Source of the DNA: JBDGYW01 sp964518955
Lineage (GTDB): Bacteria > Gemmatimonadota > Gemmatimonadetes > Gemmatimonadales > GWC2-71-9
DNA length: 64,000 bases
Assembly (NCBI GenBank): GCA_964518955.1
Contig: CAZFHS010000028.1
Location: 1-64,000 of the forward strand
Direction of reading: 5' to 3'
This document shows, piece after piece, positions 1 to 9,653 of the stretch. The notes under the pieces are model-generated. The model worked only from the letters and a program-made list of their open reading frames with translations, made no database searches and had not been told where the DNA came from. How positions within the stretch are numbered: the first letter of the stretch is position 1; every line of letters starts with the position of its first letter. The position numbers and the translations under genes were made by a program.

Positions 1-52
<52 letters not shown>

Positions 53-222
53 AACCACAAGCGATGCTGGCTCAGTTACCTGACACGCAACCACTAATTC
101 ACATCAGTTGAAATTGAACACCCGGAGCACCGCACCGCTAGCGGACGGTTGCGCAATCCAACCACTATTGCAGATTCTTCATTAGCCCAAAGTATGTTGC
201 CTAAAGGGTGGAGGATACTCCG

Positions 223-885
223 ATGAAGTCGTGCCTGTTCTCGAAGCGTATTGCGCTAGCTGCGTTGCTTCTCAGCATTTGCGTTTACGAAGCCACCAAC
301 GCGCAGCTCCCCCCAAACGTTCGCCCGGGCGTATCCGGATCGGTCGTCCGCGTGTTCGGAGGCATGGGCTACACCTTTGCACTCGACATTCGGACACCAG
401 TTCCCGTCGACGTTCTCAATGCCGATCACACTGTGGGTTTGCAGGCGTGGTATGGCCTGACCGATGTGGTCACGCGCTCTGGTACTGGCACCGGGGGCGA
501 ACTGCCGGTTGCAGGGGCGGTGAGCGAACGGGTGATACTCGGCGCGGGCGCAAATTGGCGAACCGGTTTCAGATTTGCTGACGGCAGGGTTCGCCCGTAC
601 GTGTCGTTCCCGGTCCAGTTTGTCAGGAGTTCAATAGAATCCACGCGGTGGATGCTCCCAACTCCGGTCCAGGAACAGCCGCCCGTCATTCCGCCTTCGT
701 ACAACCGCCCCGGGACAGAATCGGGATTCGCCTACGGTATCGGCCTCGGCACTGAATTGTGGCCCCACAGGGCAGTGGGTGTTGGATTCAGCGGGACAAT
801 GATGCGGCACACCCTATACGACGACCACGGGCCGTCGTGGGTGTTCTTCACCTTTGGATTGCTCTACGCTACCGACAGACTCTAA
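223..885 (+). CDS. Exported hypothetical protein, probable outer-membrane beta-barrel
   Basis: About 220 residues. I chose the ATG at 223 because GGAGG lies 8 bases upstream; an in-frame GTG at 208 lies before that site. The N-terminus (MKSCLFSKRIALAALLLSIC...) is a typical signal peptide ending near the AQ at residues 27-28. The mature part has alternating hydrophobic and polar stretches, is rich in Gly, Arg and aromatic residues, and ends in an aromatic-containing strand (FFTFGLLYATDRL). This resembles small outer-membrane barrel proteins, but I recognise no family. It converges on the next gene with only 14 bases between stops. Coding status is good; function unknown. Confidence 0.7.
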   Translation: MKSCLFSKRIALAALLLSICVYEATNAQLPPNVRPGVSGSVVRVFGGMGYTFALDIRTPVPVDVLNADHTVGLQAWYGLTDVVTRSGTGTGGELPVAGAVSERVILGAGANWRTGFRFADGRVRPYVSFPVQFVRSSIESTRWMLPTPVQEQPPVIPPSYNRPGTESGFAYGIGLGTELWPHRAVGVGFSGTMMRHTLYDDHGPSWVFFTFGLLYATDRL

Positions 886-899
886 CAGTCTGCGGTCGG

Positions 900-1391
900 T
901 TACTCTCGCGTCTGCTCGAATCCCCAGTTCGCGATGATCATCACCGGGAACATCCCGCCCTCTTTGATGATGTTGATGAGGCCCACCTGCACTCCGTTGG
1001 CGCGTTCGGCGTAATTCACCAAACCGAGCTGCAAACCATTTATGCGGCCGGCGTAGTTCACTCCGCCTGACTGAAAACCTTCGAATTCGCCAGTGGTGTA
1101 ATTCACAATTCCGTCCGCCCATCCCACTGTCGACTCAGTCATGTTCACCCATCCAAACTGCACACCCTCCATGTGGCCGGTCACATGGTTTGCGATACCG
1201 ATGTCCAATCCGCTCATCGACGAGTTCTTACCGTAAATGATGTTCCAGCGGAACCCAGAGACTCCCACATCTTCCGGAACGATCTGAATTGGCGTGACCA
1301 GCGCGATGTTGATCGGCTTTCGCTGAGCCGTGGCAGGCGTCACCAGAAGGGCTACGGCGAATCCTACGAGAGCGAGCTTCGAATATTTCAT
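900..1391 (-). CDS. LA_2272-type surface repeat protein
   Basis: About 163 residues from the ATG at 1391, where a signal peptide begins (MKYSKLALVGFAVALLVTPATAQ); the open frame extends further upstream without signal features. From about residue 60 there are imperfect repeats of roughly 16 residues with a Gly-hydrophobic-Gln/hydrophobic-Gly-hydrophobic-Val/Ile-Asn pattern (GVQFGWVN, GFQSGGVNY, GLQLGLVNY, GVQVGLIN). This pattern is typical of the LA_2272 family of surface repeat proteins found in Leptospira and other Gram-negatives, where the repeats probably form a beta-structure on the cell surface. No enzymatic motif is visible. Family assignment is from the repeat pattern; biological role unknown. 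Confidence 0.65.
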   Translation of the reverse strand: MKYSKLALVGFAVALLVTPATAQRKPINIALVTPIQIVPEDVGVSGFRWNIIYGKNSSMSGLDIGIANHVTGHMEGVQFGWVNMTESTVGWADGIVNYTTGEFEGFQSGGVNYAGRINGLQLGLVNYAERANGVQVGLINIIKEGGMFPVMIIANWGFEQTRE

Positions 1392-1777
1392 CGAGGACCT
1401 CGGAATGGAGTTATAACCGGGATTGTATGCCACATCATAAGGCAGTCGGGGGAATAAAAACAGAGCTTGGATCGAGACAACTGCGGCATTCAATCCACGG
1501 AACCTGCGGCGTCCAAGCTACTAACCAAAACCAAGTCAGAAGGCTCCCTTATCGACTGGCTGCCCTGCCATCGACAATCGCCCAAATGGCGGGGTAAATC
1601 TCAACTTATCCACACAGGGAAACGCAGTTCTCACGCGATTGGATTAGAAATCAACGGGCCTCAAAAATGGCACGGGTATTGCTCTACCAAAGTGTTAAGA
1701 ACCATCCGTTGGGAGGGCCCGCGGCACACCTGAATTGGGAACCAGCGGCGGAGCGCTACTTCAAACCGATGGCCGTG
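1392..1777. other. Gene-free region between two outward genes
   Basis: Nearly 390 bases without a convincing gene. Open frames here lack ribosome sites and conserved features. The stretch must hold the promoter of the minus-strand repeat protein. It is followed by a terminator-like hairpin on the plus strand, so a short plus-strand transcript could originate here. I recognise no riboswitch. Confidence 0.5.
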
Positions 1778-1816
1778 GGGCTGGGATGCCGGAATGCACC
1801 CCAGCCCTTCTTTTGT
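1778..1816 (+). terminator. Intrinsic terminator-like hairpin upstream of binding-protein gene
   Basis: An 8-bp GC stem (GGGCTGGG at 1778-1785 with CCCAGCCC at 1800-1807) closes a 14-base loop and is followed by TTCTTTTGT. It lies 80 bases before the start of the binding-protein gene, with no gene upstream on this strand. It could be an attenuator or the end of a small RNA. Confidence 0.55.
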
Positions 1817-1897
1817 ACCCCCCAAAACACCCGGTCAGAAACCGAGAGCGGCATTCGTTCAGATTCGAAGACTCTCGATACAAACGGACGGGTGAAC

Positions 1898-3148
1898 ATG
1901 TCGCAATCGATAGGGAAGGCAAACCACACCATTGCCGCAATAGGCCTGGCGATCATCTCGGTCATTTCAACGGCTTGCTGGGAAACTCATACGTACTCAC
2001 CGCATGTCGAAGAGGCCATTGAAATCGGGGCGCTCGTTTCACTTTCCGGCCCAAATAGCGCAGCAGGTCAAGTCCATTTGGCTGCGATGCGATGCGCCCT
2101 GGAGGATGTGCATGCTGATCTCGAACTGCTAGGCCTGGATTTTCGACTGAATCTTTCAGACACTCAGTCAGATCCGTACGCAGCATCAGTTTTGATGAAC
2201 ACCTCCCTGCTTCAAGGCGTACGCGTGGTTGTCGGGCCCTACACGAGCGCTGAGGTGGCCGCGGTAGAACAAATTATCGGTGATTCCGAGAGTTTGCTCA
2301 TCAGCCCCAGTTCTACATCCCTTTACCTCGCCAACAGGAATGACCACATCTTCCGTTTGGCACCAAACGACTCGCACATGGCTAGAGACCTGGTAGATCT
2401 CATTCGGAACCATGGGCATGAGTCGTTGGTGCTAGTGTACCGCGATGATCCCTGGGGGATCTCTGTTGCAGACGAGGTCGAGAGGGCATTCACCGCCAGG
2501 GGCGGAACGATCGTCTCCATGCACGCGTACGACCCAAACGGGCAAGACGATATCGGCGCCGTTTTGCGGAATGTCCAGGCGGGTGTCGATGCCGCAGCCG
2601 AAGGTGGGTCCCTTTCAGGCGTGGCGATCCAACTCACCAGCATGGGTGAGGGAGCTCAGTTCTTGAGCATGGCCAGTGATAGTATTCCGCGGTTGCGAAA
2701 TGTTAGGTGGTACGGTAGTGACGGTTTTGTCGGCGACTGGTCCATCTTCGGCGATGCCGAGGTGGCCGACTTCGCGGTAGACGTAGCCTACACGGCGCCT
2801 ACATATCGTGTCACCGTGCCTGACCGATTCTGGCACGTGATCGAGAGAATAGTGGAAAGGACCGGAGTGACCCCAGGTCCATACTCACTCCTGACATATG
2901 ACGCCACGCGAATCGCGGCGCTCACTCTGGCCCAAGCCGGAAGCAACGCTTCCTACGAGGAGTTGGAAACGACACTAACCGCAATCCTAGATGAGTATAT
3001 CGGTGTGTCCGGTTGGATCGAGATGGACGTGATGGGTGATCGATACGACGGACACTACGATTTCTACACGGTACGCACCGACGGCTGGGATTATTGGTGG
3101 GAGGTGGTAGATCCGGCTGGGCGCCGTACGCTTCCGGGCCGAGAGTGA
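1898..3148 (+). CDS. ABC-type branched-chain amino-acid-like periplasmic binding lipoprotein
   Basis: About 416 residues from the ATG at 1898. The longer open frame from 1667 runs through the upstream terminator and is not used. The N-terminus is a lipoprotein signal with a Cys at the end of ISTAC (about residue 28). The mature protein has the Peripla_BP_6 / type I periplasmic-binding fold: IGALVSLSGPN at the start, then an Asp-rich region with VVGPYTSAEVAAV, and a later segment LVYRDDPWGISVADEV. Proteins of this family deliver amino acids or other small ligands to an ABC permease or act as sensory binding domains. No permease or ATPase gene is adjacent, so the partner is encoded elsewhere or the protein works alone. 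Ligand unknown. Confidence 0.8.
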   Translation: MSQSIGKANHTIAAIGLAIISVISTACWETHTYSPHVEEAIEIGALVSLSGPNSAAGQVHLAAMRCALEDVHADLELLGLDFRLNLSDTQSDPYAASVLMNTSLLQGVRVVVGPYTSAEVAAVEQIIGDSESLLISPSSTSLYLANRNDHIFRLAPNDSHMARDLVDLIRNHGHESLVLVYRDDPWGISVADEVERAFTARGGTIVSMHAYDPNGQDDIGAVLRNVQAGVDAAAEGGSLSGVAIQLTSMGEGAQFLSMASDSIPRLRNVRWYGSDGFVGDWSIFGDAEVADFAVDVAYTAPTYRVTVPDRFWHVIERIVERTGVTPGPYSLLTYDATRIAALTLAQAGSNASYEELETTLTAILDEYIGVSGWIEMDVMGDRYDGHYDFYTVRTDGWDYWWEVVDPAGRRTLPGRE

Positions 3149-3176
3149 ACGGAACACGAGCGAGTGTGAACTGCTC

Positions 3177-3198
3177 GGGGGAAGCGCCTGCTTCCCCC
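3177..3198. terminator. Hairpin between convergent genes
   Basis: A perfect 9-bp stem (GGGGGAAGC at 3177-3185, GCTTCCCCC at 3190-3198) with a 4-base loop lies in the 68-base gap between two convergent genes. The flanks are only modestly T-rich, so it is probably a bidirectional terminator of modest strength. Confidence 0.6.
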
Positions 3199-3216
3199 GC
3201 CTTCGTTGTTGAGACT

Positions 3217-6200
3217 CTATCTCACTATTACGAACAGCCCCTGATTTGCAGGGACCAACACATTAGACAGCTCTACGTCACCACCCACCTGCAACCCTTC
3301 GACAGAAGGCGCAAATGCAGTAGCACTGTTGAAGTGTTCCATGACAGCCTCATCGACCGACAGACTCACCGTCTCATCCCTGCCCGACCACGAAGCTAGA
3401 GCTATAAACAATCCATCGGGGCGTACAAACGTAGTAGCTCGTATGCGCGGGTGGTTAGTGGTAACTGGCGTATTCTCGAGCCAATATCCGAGCATGCGGC
3501 TCTCATCGGTACCGAACTCGTTCATCATACTCCACACTGGGCGGGGATCCACGTCGCCATACATTCGTGTAGTCATTCCGTACAACATGCCGCGATACGG
3601 ATGTCCCCCATCCTGCAGCATTTCACCCATCAAGCCGAACGGCAGCCCAGACACCTCGGTCAGCCAATAGTCTTCGTCTCGATCGTACTCGAAATATTCT
3701 CCGAACCAAAGGCGCGAAATGAACGGGAAGTGTTCCATGTAGAGCATGGCGCTATTGATGAAACCGTCACGGACATTGAATTGGTTGGCAGAATGCAGAT
3801 CGATCACCACTTCGTCTCGATGGTGATGCAACACAGAAATCATCCGTTTGACTGTTTCCCGACTGAATGCGATGTCGTCCAGATACAGGCCATCAATGTG
3901 CTGGTTCTCAGCCAACCAATTGAGACCCTCGACGTAATAGTTGGTCCAACGCGACGTTCCCTTGTTGAGCATCGCAGCATCGTCGACTCGCCAGGCGTGC
4001 CATGCTGAGTGGTAGTTGCTCTCGAGGTGTTCCTGCATCCAGGAATGACCGCCCCCTTCACCGTCATTCAGGATTTCGTCGCCGAGGCTCCGCAGCGCGA
4101 ACAACTCGTGCGCACGGTACGTCAGCTCACGGATCGTGTTGTAGAGCTTGAACTTGATGCCCTTCTCGTGCGCTTCCTCGATATACGCTGTCTGCATATC
4201 GAGGTTGAAAAACGGGTAGTTGATGTAAGGATTGATCTCATTCGCGTGGTGGATGTTGACGACAGTACCACCCCAATCGCGCACAGAATCGACAGGAACG
4301 TACTTGTGCACGAACCGTGTGCGGAAATGCGTACCAGTGTCTATCGGTTTGAACGGAGTCAACAAGAATCTGATGTTGAACTGGAGCGTCTCGCCCGCAC
4401 TCATGCGACGCGGGCCAGAATAGTTGCGAGCGGATACAGCTTCGTCACTCGTTGTGATTCTTATCCCGCCACGACCATCGTTGTACCATGAGCCGGGCAT
4501 GATTAGTGGCTGGTTCTGGTAGAAGTTCGTATTCAGCGGCCGCACATAGTTTTCGTCGCGCAAAACGTATTGAAGGCCTTTGTTCACCCCGCCGAGCCAC
4601 ACACCTTCGTGATGATTTTCGATCTTCCACTTCCAGTCGACTGTCGGGGGCCGCTTGCCACCGCGGAACCCGAGGCCCAGCATGTATTCGGCAGCAGATG
4701 GCTCCATAGCAATCGGCAGCGCGATATCGTCAACTCGGACGTCGTTCAATGCCCTGATGGAGATCTGGTAGTCGAGCATGCCGTCGTATTCGAGTGCCCC
4801 CTCCACTCGCACAGAGAAGTTGTCGGAGGAGTTCTCAACCGACCATTCAGCTCGACCAAGTGCCACACGATTGACTTCGTATGCACCCATTTCGAAGGTT
4901 TCGCCCCTCCCTCCCACTGAGGCTTCGAGCTCTATGGGATGCGTTAAGACGGGCTCCGGTGTTTCGAGAAAATCGGTCAGCTCTGGGCTGAAGAAACTCA
5001 GGACCTGATCTGGAAGGCCGGTTGCTCCAAGTTCAACAGTACGTCCGAGAATTGAGAGAGAGTGCCCCTCGACATTCACCGGCACAAATGGGTCGATAAT
5101 GAAGTCTGGATCGGTGCCGACATTCGAGTTGAGCCAGGCGAGCCTGGTCTGTTTCTCCGGCGAATTGAAGCCGTGGTTGATGGCGCGGTCCTGCAAAACA
5201 TCGATCGTGACGGCTGCGACTTTGCCACCCCTATTCGACGGTGAGACGAGGACGTTGCCGGTGAACGCGCCTGGTTCAATGTCCTCCGGCACATCAACGC
5301 CAATCCAAAGAGGCAACACTTCTCCTTCTGATACCGACACGTTCTTCTCGAACGCCTCACCTCTCTCGTTGATTCCTCCACAGCTGAAACAGGTGAGCCT
5401 TCCCGAAAGTGCCTCGGGAAATCCGTCAAAGTCGACCTGCACGTCATCCACCGACTCCGCCCCGGCTACCACAGCCAATTGAAACGTGAAATACTCCCCC
5501 CTTAACGCCTGGCTGTGGAATTCACCCTTTTGACCGCGTTCGACCCAATGAAATGGAATGAAGTGGCGCATTCGAACGGGGTAATCGCGATGCTCGGGCA
5601 CAAGCGCCCAGCCATCGCTCGCCTCGGCCATGAACGACTCGGTTTCCCGTTCGCTCGCGATGACCTCCGTTGGGAAAAAACTGTGGAAGTCGTATACCGA
5701 TTGGATGTGTGTTGTTCGGGCTCGTGGCAGCTCATCCGTTTCCACCGAGCGCACTCGCGCGGCCCACCGAGCATTAGCGGTCATCTCCAACTGTGGGTAG
5801 GAAATGTGCGGGTAGTAGCCACCCGTTGATTCCCACGGCATGTAGTACACGTGGTACGTAGTCGAGCCGTCATTCGGTTGAAAAACGACATCGCCCGACA
5901 CGTTTTCGATTCGCAAAGCAACCGCGTTGAGCACCTGGCTTCCAGATGCGGCATCAACCACGACGATGGACTTGTCTGCCGGGTTCGCGTCGCGCCTTCG
6001 CCACGGAATCGTGGCCATCACCGCGTCACCCGTCACACTGTCTACCGTGACAACCGCGCGATGATTGCCCCAAGAGCTACCCTCGGCACCGGCAGCCAGA
6101 TGAGGTTCCCAATTCCCGGATTCGAATACCACACCGTCGATCACGTTTGGGATCTCAGGTGCATCGTAGAGTTCGTTGGTGGTTGCACCGTTGGTGCAGG

Positions 6201-6243
6201 AAACCACCGAAAGCGCCACTGCAACCAGATTTCGCAACTTCAT
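3217..6243 (-). CDS. DUF6067-type glycoside-hydrolase-like exported protein
   Basis: 1008 residues. The N-terminus (MKLRNLVAVALSVVSCTNG) is a lipoprotein signal with Cys16. The middle holds beta-sandwich-like segments. From about residue 660 a TIM-barrel-like part contains VHKYVPVDSVRDWGGTVVNIHHANEIN, then HIDGLYLDDIAFSRETVKRM and EVVIDLHSANQFN. The acidic pair in YLDD and the downstream EMLQDGGHPYRGMLYGM segment resemble DUF6067 proteins, which are related to glycoside hydrolase families such as GH123. The likely role is cleavage of a glycan outside the cytoplasm, but the substrate is not deducible. The gene overlaps the upstream DUF5107-TPR gene by 4 bases (ATGA), so both are co-translated. 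A hairpin follows its stop. Confidence 0.7.
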   Translation of the reverse strand: MKLRNLVAVALSVVSCTNGATTNELYDAPEIPNVIDGVVFESGNWEPHLAAGAEGSSWGNHRAVVTVDSVTGDAVMATIPWRRRDANPADKSIVVVDAASGSQVLNAVALRIENVSGDVVFQPNDGSTTYHVYYMPWESTGGYYPHISYPQLEMTANARWAARVRSVETDELPRARTTHIQSVYDFHSFFPTEVIASERETESFMAEASDGWALVPEHRDYPVRMRHFIPFHWVERGQKGEFHSQALRGEYFTFQLAVVAGAESVDDVQVDFDGFPEALSGRLTCFSCGGINERGEAFEKNVSVSEGEVLPLWIGVDVPEDIEPGAFTGNVLVSPSNRGGKVAAVTIDVLQDRAINHGFNSPEKQTRLAWLNSNVGTDPDFIIDPFVPVNVEGHSLSILGRTVELGATGLPDQVLSFFSPELTDFLETPEPVLTHPIELEASVGGRGETFEMGAYEVNRVALGRAEWSVENSSDNFSVRVEGALEYDGMLDYQISIRALNDVRVDDIALPIAMEPSAAEYMLGLGFRGGKRPPTVDWKWKIENHHEGVWLGGVNKGLQYVLRDENYVRPLNTNFYQNQPLIMPGSWYNDGRGGIRITTSDEAVSARNYSGPRRMSAGETLQFNIRFLLTPFKPIDTGTHFRTRFVHKYVPVDSVRDWGGTVVNIHHANEINPYINYPFFNLDMQTAYIEEAHEKGIKFKLYNTIRELTYRAHELFALRSLGDEILNDGEGGGHSWMQEHLESNYHSAWHAWRVDDAAMLNKGTSRWTNYYVEGLNWLAENQHIDGLYLDDIAFSRETVKRMISVLHHHRDEVVIDLHSANQFNVRDGFINSAMLYMEHFPFISRLWFGEYFEYDRDEDYWLTEVSGLPFGLMGEMLQDGGHPYRGMLYGMTTRMYGDVDPRPVWSMMNEFGTDESRMLGYWLENTPVTTNHPRIRATTFVRPDGLFIALASWSGRDETVSLSVDEAVMEHFNSATAFAPSVEGLQVGGDVELSNVLVPANQGLFVIVR

Positions 6244-9200
6244 CGTCCGCCTCCACTGCTCTCCCTTGCCGTCAATGCCCTGAGCAGAATGGCACCCTCC
6301 AAATCGTCGAACATGCCTGCATGTTCGACGGCTAGTCGCGTAAGTGTCGCGTCTACGTCGCCGCCTTCCACGTACGCGGCGATGAACTCCGCCGCTAAGC
6401 GCCCTACCTGCGTGCGGTTATCGAAGACGACACCGCGCAGCGCGTCCGCTCCTCTCAGTTCGGCGAGTGCGGGAATTGCGAGCAATTCGAGACGGTTCGT
6501 TCCCACCGCAACTACGTCGTTGTCGCCAACTACGGCAGCGAATGCTTCGTGGGCTCGATCGGCGTTGCCCATGCGCAAATGGACCTGTCCGAGGAGGAAC
6601 AACACGATTCGCTCCTCCGGATCGTAGGGGCGGCCCTGGCCTAAATGCTCTGGCCACTCTCGAGCTGCCGCCAGAGCGCTTCTGGTTTCGTCGAGATTGT
6701 TTTCGTCGAGCGCTTCGAGTGCCGCCAATGTATACGCCTGCTCATAGAGCCGGTGGCTTTCTCGTGCGTTCTCCGACGGAAGTACGTGCGTGTTTGCCAA
6801 TATCTCGATCGCTTCGAGCGGCCGCCCGAGGTTGTTCAGCGACCGAACGTGGAGCAGATCGAGATTGAAATCGTCAGGGAACAGTTCGCGCCCCACAGCC
6901 GTTTCCGAGAGGGCGTCTTCCCATCGGCCCGAACCCTGGAGGTAGCGAATCAAGTGAATTCGGATCGTTCTGTTGTTGCCGTCCAGCTGCACGGCGCGAC
7001 GCAGGTCGGCTTCCCGATCCTTTTGCTGTAGCTGCGCCAGGAGATGCGCTCTAGCTAGGTAAAACGGACCGAAGTCGGGCCTATTCTGTACAGACTCGAG
7101 CCAAACCGCTGCCTCGTCTTCGCGATCCAACGCCCACAGGTTCAGCGCGAGCAGATACGATGTCGACCAGCCACGATCGTACTCTACCGCCCACTCGAGC
7201 ACACGGTGTGTCTCCAGTCGGAACGGGAAGACCAAAGCAATGTCGGCAGAGGCAGGCAAAAGCGATGGGTCCTGCGCAAACCACGCTTGCCAACTCTGCA
7301 ATAGCGGATTGGACGAAACTGTCTGACCTATCCGCAAGATCGAGATTGCATCGTCCGTCATGCCGAAACGAGCGTAATCGATCGCGAGCTCGAGGACAGT
7401 CTGATCGGGGTATTCACTTCGCAGTACGGCGAGAAACTCCGATGCCGACGAGCCTGAAGGTACGGTTAGAGTTGCCTCTGCCACGGCAAAGTGATTGAGA
7501 GGGTCGATCTCGACTATCGATTCGAGCATCTGCGAGGCAAGCGTTTCGTCGCCAAGTTCACGACCGACCAGAGCAAGCACCCGCCGAGCGGGGATGGAGA
7601 TTCTGTCGTAATCAAGAGCAAGACGAGCGTATCGAGCTGCCTCTTCCAATTCTCCAGCCGCGAATGCCAGCTCTGCAAGTTGGACGTAGGCCACAGACCT
7701 GAATTCCATGGACCGAGTGGCCCAGCCATACGCCTCACGAGCATCCGTAACTCGGCCGAGTGCGCGGTAGAGATTCCCTGCCAGGAAATTGGCGGATGCG
7801 TCGTAAGCATCGAGTTGTAGAGCCCGGTTCGCGTGGTCTAAACCGGATTGAAAAAGACCGCGCCGGTAGTTGAGGTCGGCAAGGCCCAACAGCGCATCTC
7901 GATGCCACCGCTCCTCTTCAATAGCTGCCTCGAACAGTGCGCGCGCGTCCTTGTAGCGACGACCTTTGAGAAGCTCATTCGCCTCGAACACCATCAGGTC
8001 GACCTCGGATATCGACCTCCGCGCCTCCGGATCCAAGGCAAATGGCCTTGCCAGCTCTCGTACCGCTGGATCGGAGGAGTAATCCAAGCCAAGTCGCGGC
8101 AGCTCGATGCGATAGTGCGCTTCGTCTGGAACATCGAAACCCTGTTGCACCGGTTCGAGTGCGGAAAACACGATTGGGACTCTGGCGACCAACCGATCGC
8201 CAGCCGTAACACGAAGCGTATCTGCGATGTCGCCAAAAGCATTGATTCTCACGTTCAACCGTCCGTCAGATCGCTCCACGTACATCGCTCCATCTCGCGA
8301 CGCATCCGTCAGGCCGCCAATGCCTTCCAGAGGAAACCAGGTTTCAGTCCACCGATCGGCCGATCCCGGATCGAACGCAGCCTGCGTGATGGGGTTCACG
8401 TCACTCCCGGGGGAGTACTGCACTAACAGTCTGCCTGCTTGGAACTCCACATATTGACCATCGGTGTCAGTTAGAAGGTCTTCCCACACACCCCCCTCTC
8501 GAGACAGAGCCCAGAGCCAGAGTTTCTGACCCGGCATCTCCTCATAGCGAGACCAGTGACCGAATCCGTAGTTTTCTTCGTGATAGTACCCACCGAAGAA
8601 GTCGTTCAACTCTCCGACCACGTGATATGACTTGTGTCCCTCGAAGGTGTTGTTCGCGTATTCCGGCAGGTATCGACCCGTTGGATCGACGGGCCAATCT
8701 CGCGCATCGCCAGGATGGGTCAAATAGGCATTCCCAGGCATTGCCATCTCGAGATCGTATTGAGCGAATGCCGCCGCCGTCATCCAGTTGTAGTAGGGAT
8801 GTACGAGAGGTGTGGGGTTGTACCAAAGTACGTTCGTTTCGAAGTATGCGCGATCGGCCGGCAACCTGATCTCGACTCGCCAAAAGGTCCGCGATGGCAG
8901 ATCCATCGTCCCAACGAAACAGCTGACACTACCGTCGGGGTTTTCACGCAAGGTGTAATCAACGGGTGTGGCGGTCGCCGGTGTGTGACCGATGACTCCG
9001 AAGTTGAATTCGATTCCGCCCGACGTCCAAGGTCCACGAAGCGCGATATTCCTGAATTTCATCACCTCGTTACGATAGATGAACTCGTGACCGGTCTCCT
9101 TCACGATGGCGCCCCACACCTTTCCTCCGACCTCGGGCAGTACGAACACCTCTATTAGGTCGTTATCGAGGTGCACGACCTTCCACTCGCGCGGCTCCGA

Positions 9201-9404
9201 TTCAGTGGAGTATCCCTCGAAGCTGTGGTAGGGGTAGAGCCGTGGATCGCGGGTGAGTATCGGGACGCTGTTGGGTTCAGAGAAGGGATACGTCTCCAAG
9301 ACGCGGACCTCCTCGGAGATCCGAGCCGTTTGGGATGTCGCGCTCCCTGACAGTGCGACGATGGCGAGCGCAAACGAGATCGTGGTTCGAATTCTTGCGT
9401 GCAT
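6240..9404 (-). CDS. Exported DUF5107 domain protein with TPR repeats
   Basis: 1054 residues. A signal peptide (MHARIRTTISFALAIVALSGSATSQ) is followed by a DUF5107 region at about residues 35-400: TYPFSEPNSVPILTRDPRLYPY, VHLDNDLIEVFVLPEVGGKVWGA, YNWMTAAAFAQYDLEMAMPGN. DUF5107 proteins have a beta-sandwich resembling aldose-epimerase or sugar-binding folds. From about residue 450 to the end are many helical pairs of TPR type (NELLKGRRYKDARALFEAAIEE, ALLGLADLNYRRGLFQSGLDHA, LARAHLLAQLQQKDREADLRRA). The protein is probably periplasmic and binds or remodels a sugar-containing ligand, with the TPRs acting as scaffold. It is the first gene of a two-gene operon with the downstream glycosidase-like protein. 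Confidence 0.75.
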   Translation of the reverse strand: MHARIRTTISFALAIVALSGSATSQTARISEEVRVLETYPFSEPNSVPILTRDPRLYPYHSFEGYSTESEPREWKVVHLDNDLIEVFVLPEVGGKVWGAIVKETGHEFIYRNEVMKFRNIALRGPWTSGGIEFNFGVIGHTPATATPVDYTLRENPDGSVSCFVGTMDLPSRTFWRVEIRLPADRAYFETNVLWYNPTPLVHPYYNWMTAAAFAQYDLEMAMPGNAYLTHPGDARDWPVDPTGRYLPEYANNTFEGHKSYHVVGELNDFFGGYYHEENYGFGHWSRYEEMPGQKLWLWALSREGGVWEDLLTDTDGQYVEFQAGRLLVQYSPGSDVNPITQAAFDPGSADRWTETWFPLEGIGGLTDASRDGAMYVERSDGRLNVRINAFGDIADTLRVTAGDRLVARVPIVFSALEPVQQGFDVPDEAHYRIELPRLGLDYSSDPAVRELARPFALDPEARRSISEVDLMVFEANELLKGRRYKDARALFEAAIEEERWHRDALLGLADLNYRRGLFQSGLDHANRALQLDAYDASANFLAGNLYRALGRVTDAREAYGWATRSMEFRSVAYVQLAELAFAAGELEEAARYARLALDYDRISIPARRVLALVGRELGDETLASQMLESIVEIDPLNHFAVAEATLTVPSGSSASEFLAVLRSEYPDQTVLELAIDYARFGMTDDAISILRIGQTVSSNPLLQSWQAWFAQDPSLLPASADIALVFPFRLETHRVLEWAVEYDRGWSTSYLLALNLWALDREDEAAVWLESVQNRPDFGPFYLARAHLLAQLQQKDREADLRRAVQLDGNNRTIRIHLIRYLQGSGRWEDALSETAVGRELFPDDFNLDLLHVRSLNNLGRPLEAIEILANTHVLPSENARESHRLYEQAYTLAALEALDENNLDETRSALAAAREWPEHLGQGRPYDPEERIVLFLLGQVHLRMGNADRAHEAFAAVVGDNDVVAVGTNRLELLAIPALAELRGADALRGVVFDNRTQVGRLAAEFIAAYVEGGDVDATLTRLAVEHAGMFDDLEGAILLRALTARESSGGGR

Positions 9405-9432
9405 GGCAAACCGTTCTGTTTATCTGATTCGA

Positions 9433-9480
9433 GAGAACTTGAATGTCCAATATCCGACAAGGAATGTCCAATGCCGCAGT
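9433..9480. repeat. Short heptad-type repeat in intergenic region
   Basis: GAATGTCCAAT occurs at 9441-9451 and again at 9462-9472, exactly 21 bases (three heptads) apart. Read on the minus strand the stretch parses into 7-base units (ATTGGAC, ATTCCTT, GTCGGAT, ATTGGAC, ATTCAAG). It lies between the DUF5107 gene and the dodecin gene. It resembles other heptad arrays in this window in period, though not in unit sequence. Confidence 0.55.
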
Positions 9481-9653
9481 AACGCCACCCTTGCCATCCC
9501 CTCAAACCCGCGACAGTATTGGAAAGTCATTTACTCCGGTGGCCTTGCCCGCCCCGCCGCCGCCCTGACGCCGCAGTTTGACGCCCGTCCGACGACGAGA
9601 CGTCAAGACCACCGAAGGTTGGAGGCACCAGATACCGAAACGGAGGTCGAACA

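Noticed and set aside
1667..1897. Upstream extension of the binding-protein gene to 1667
   Set aside because: It runs through a terminator hairpin and puts the lipoprotein signal in the interior.
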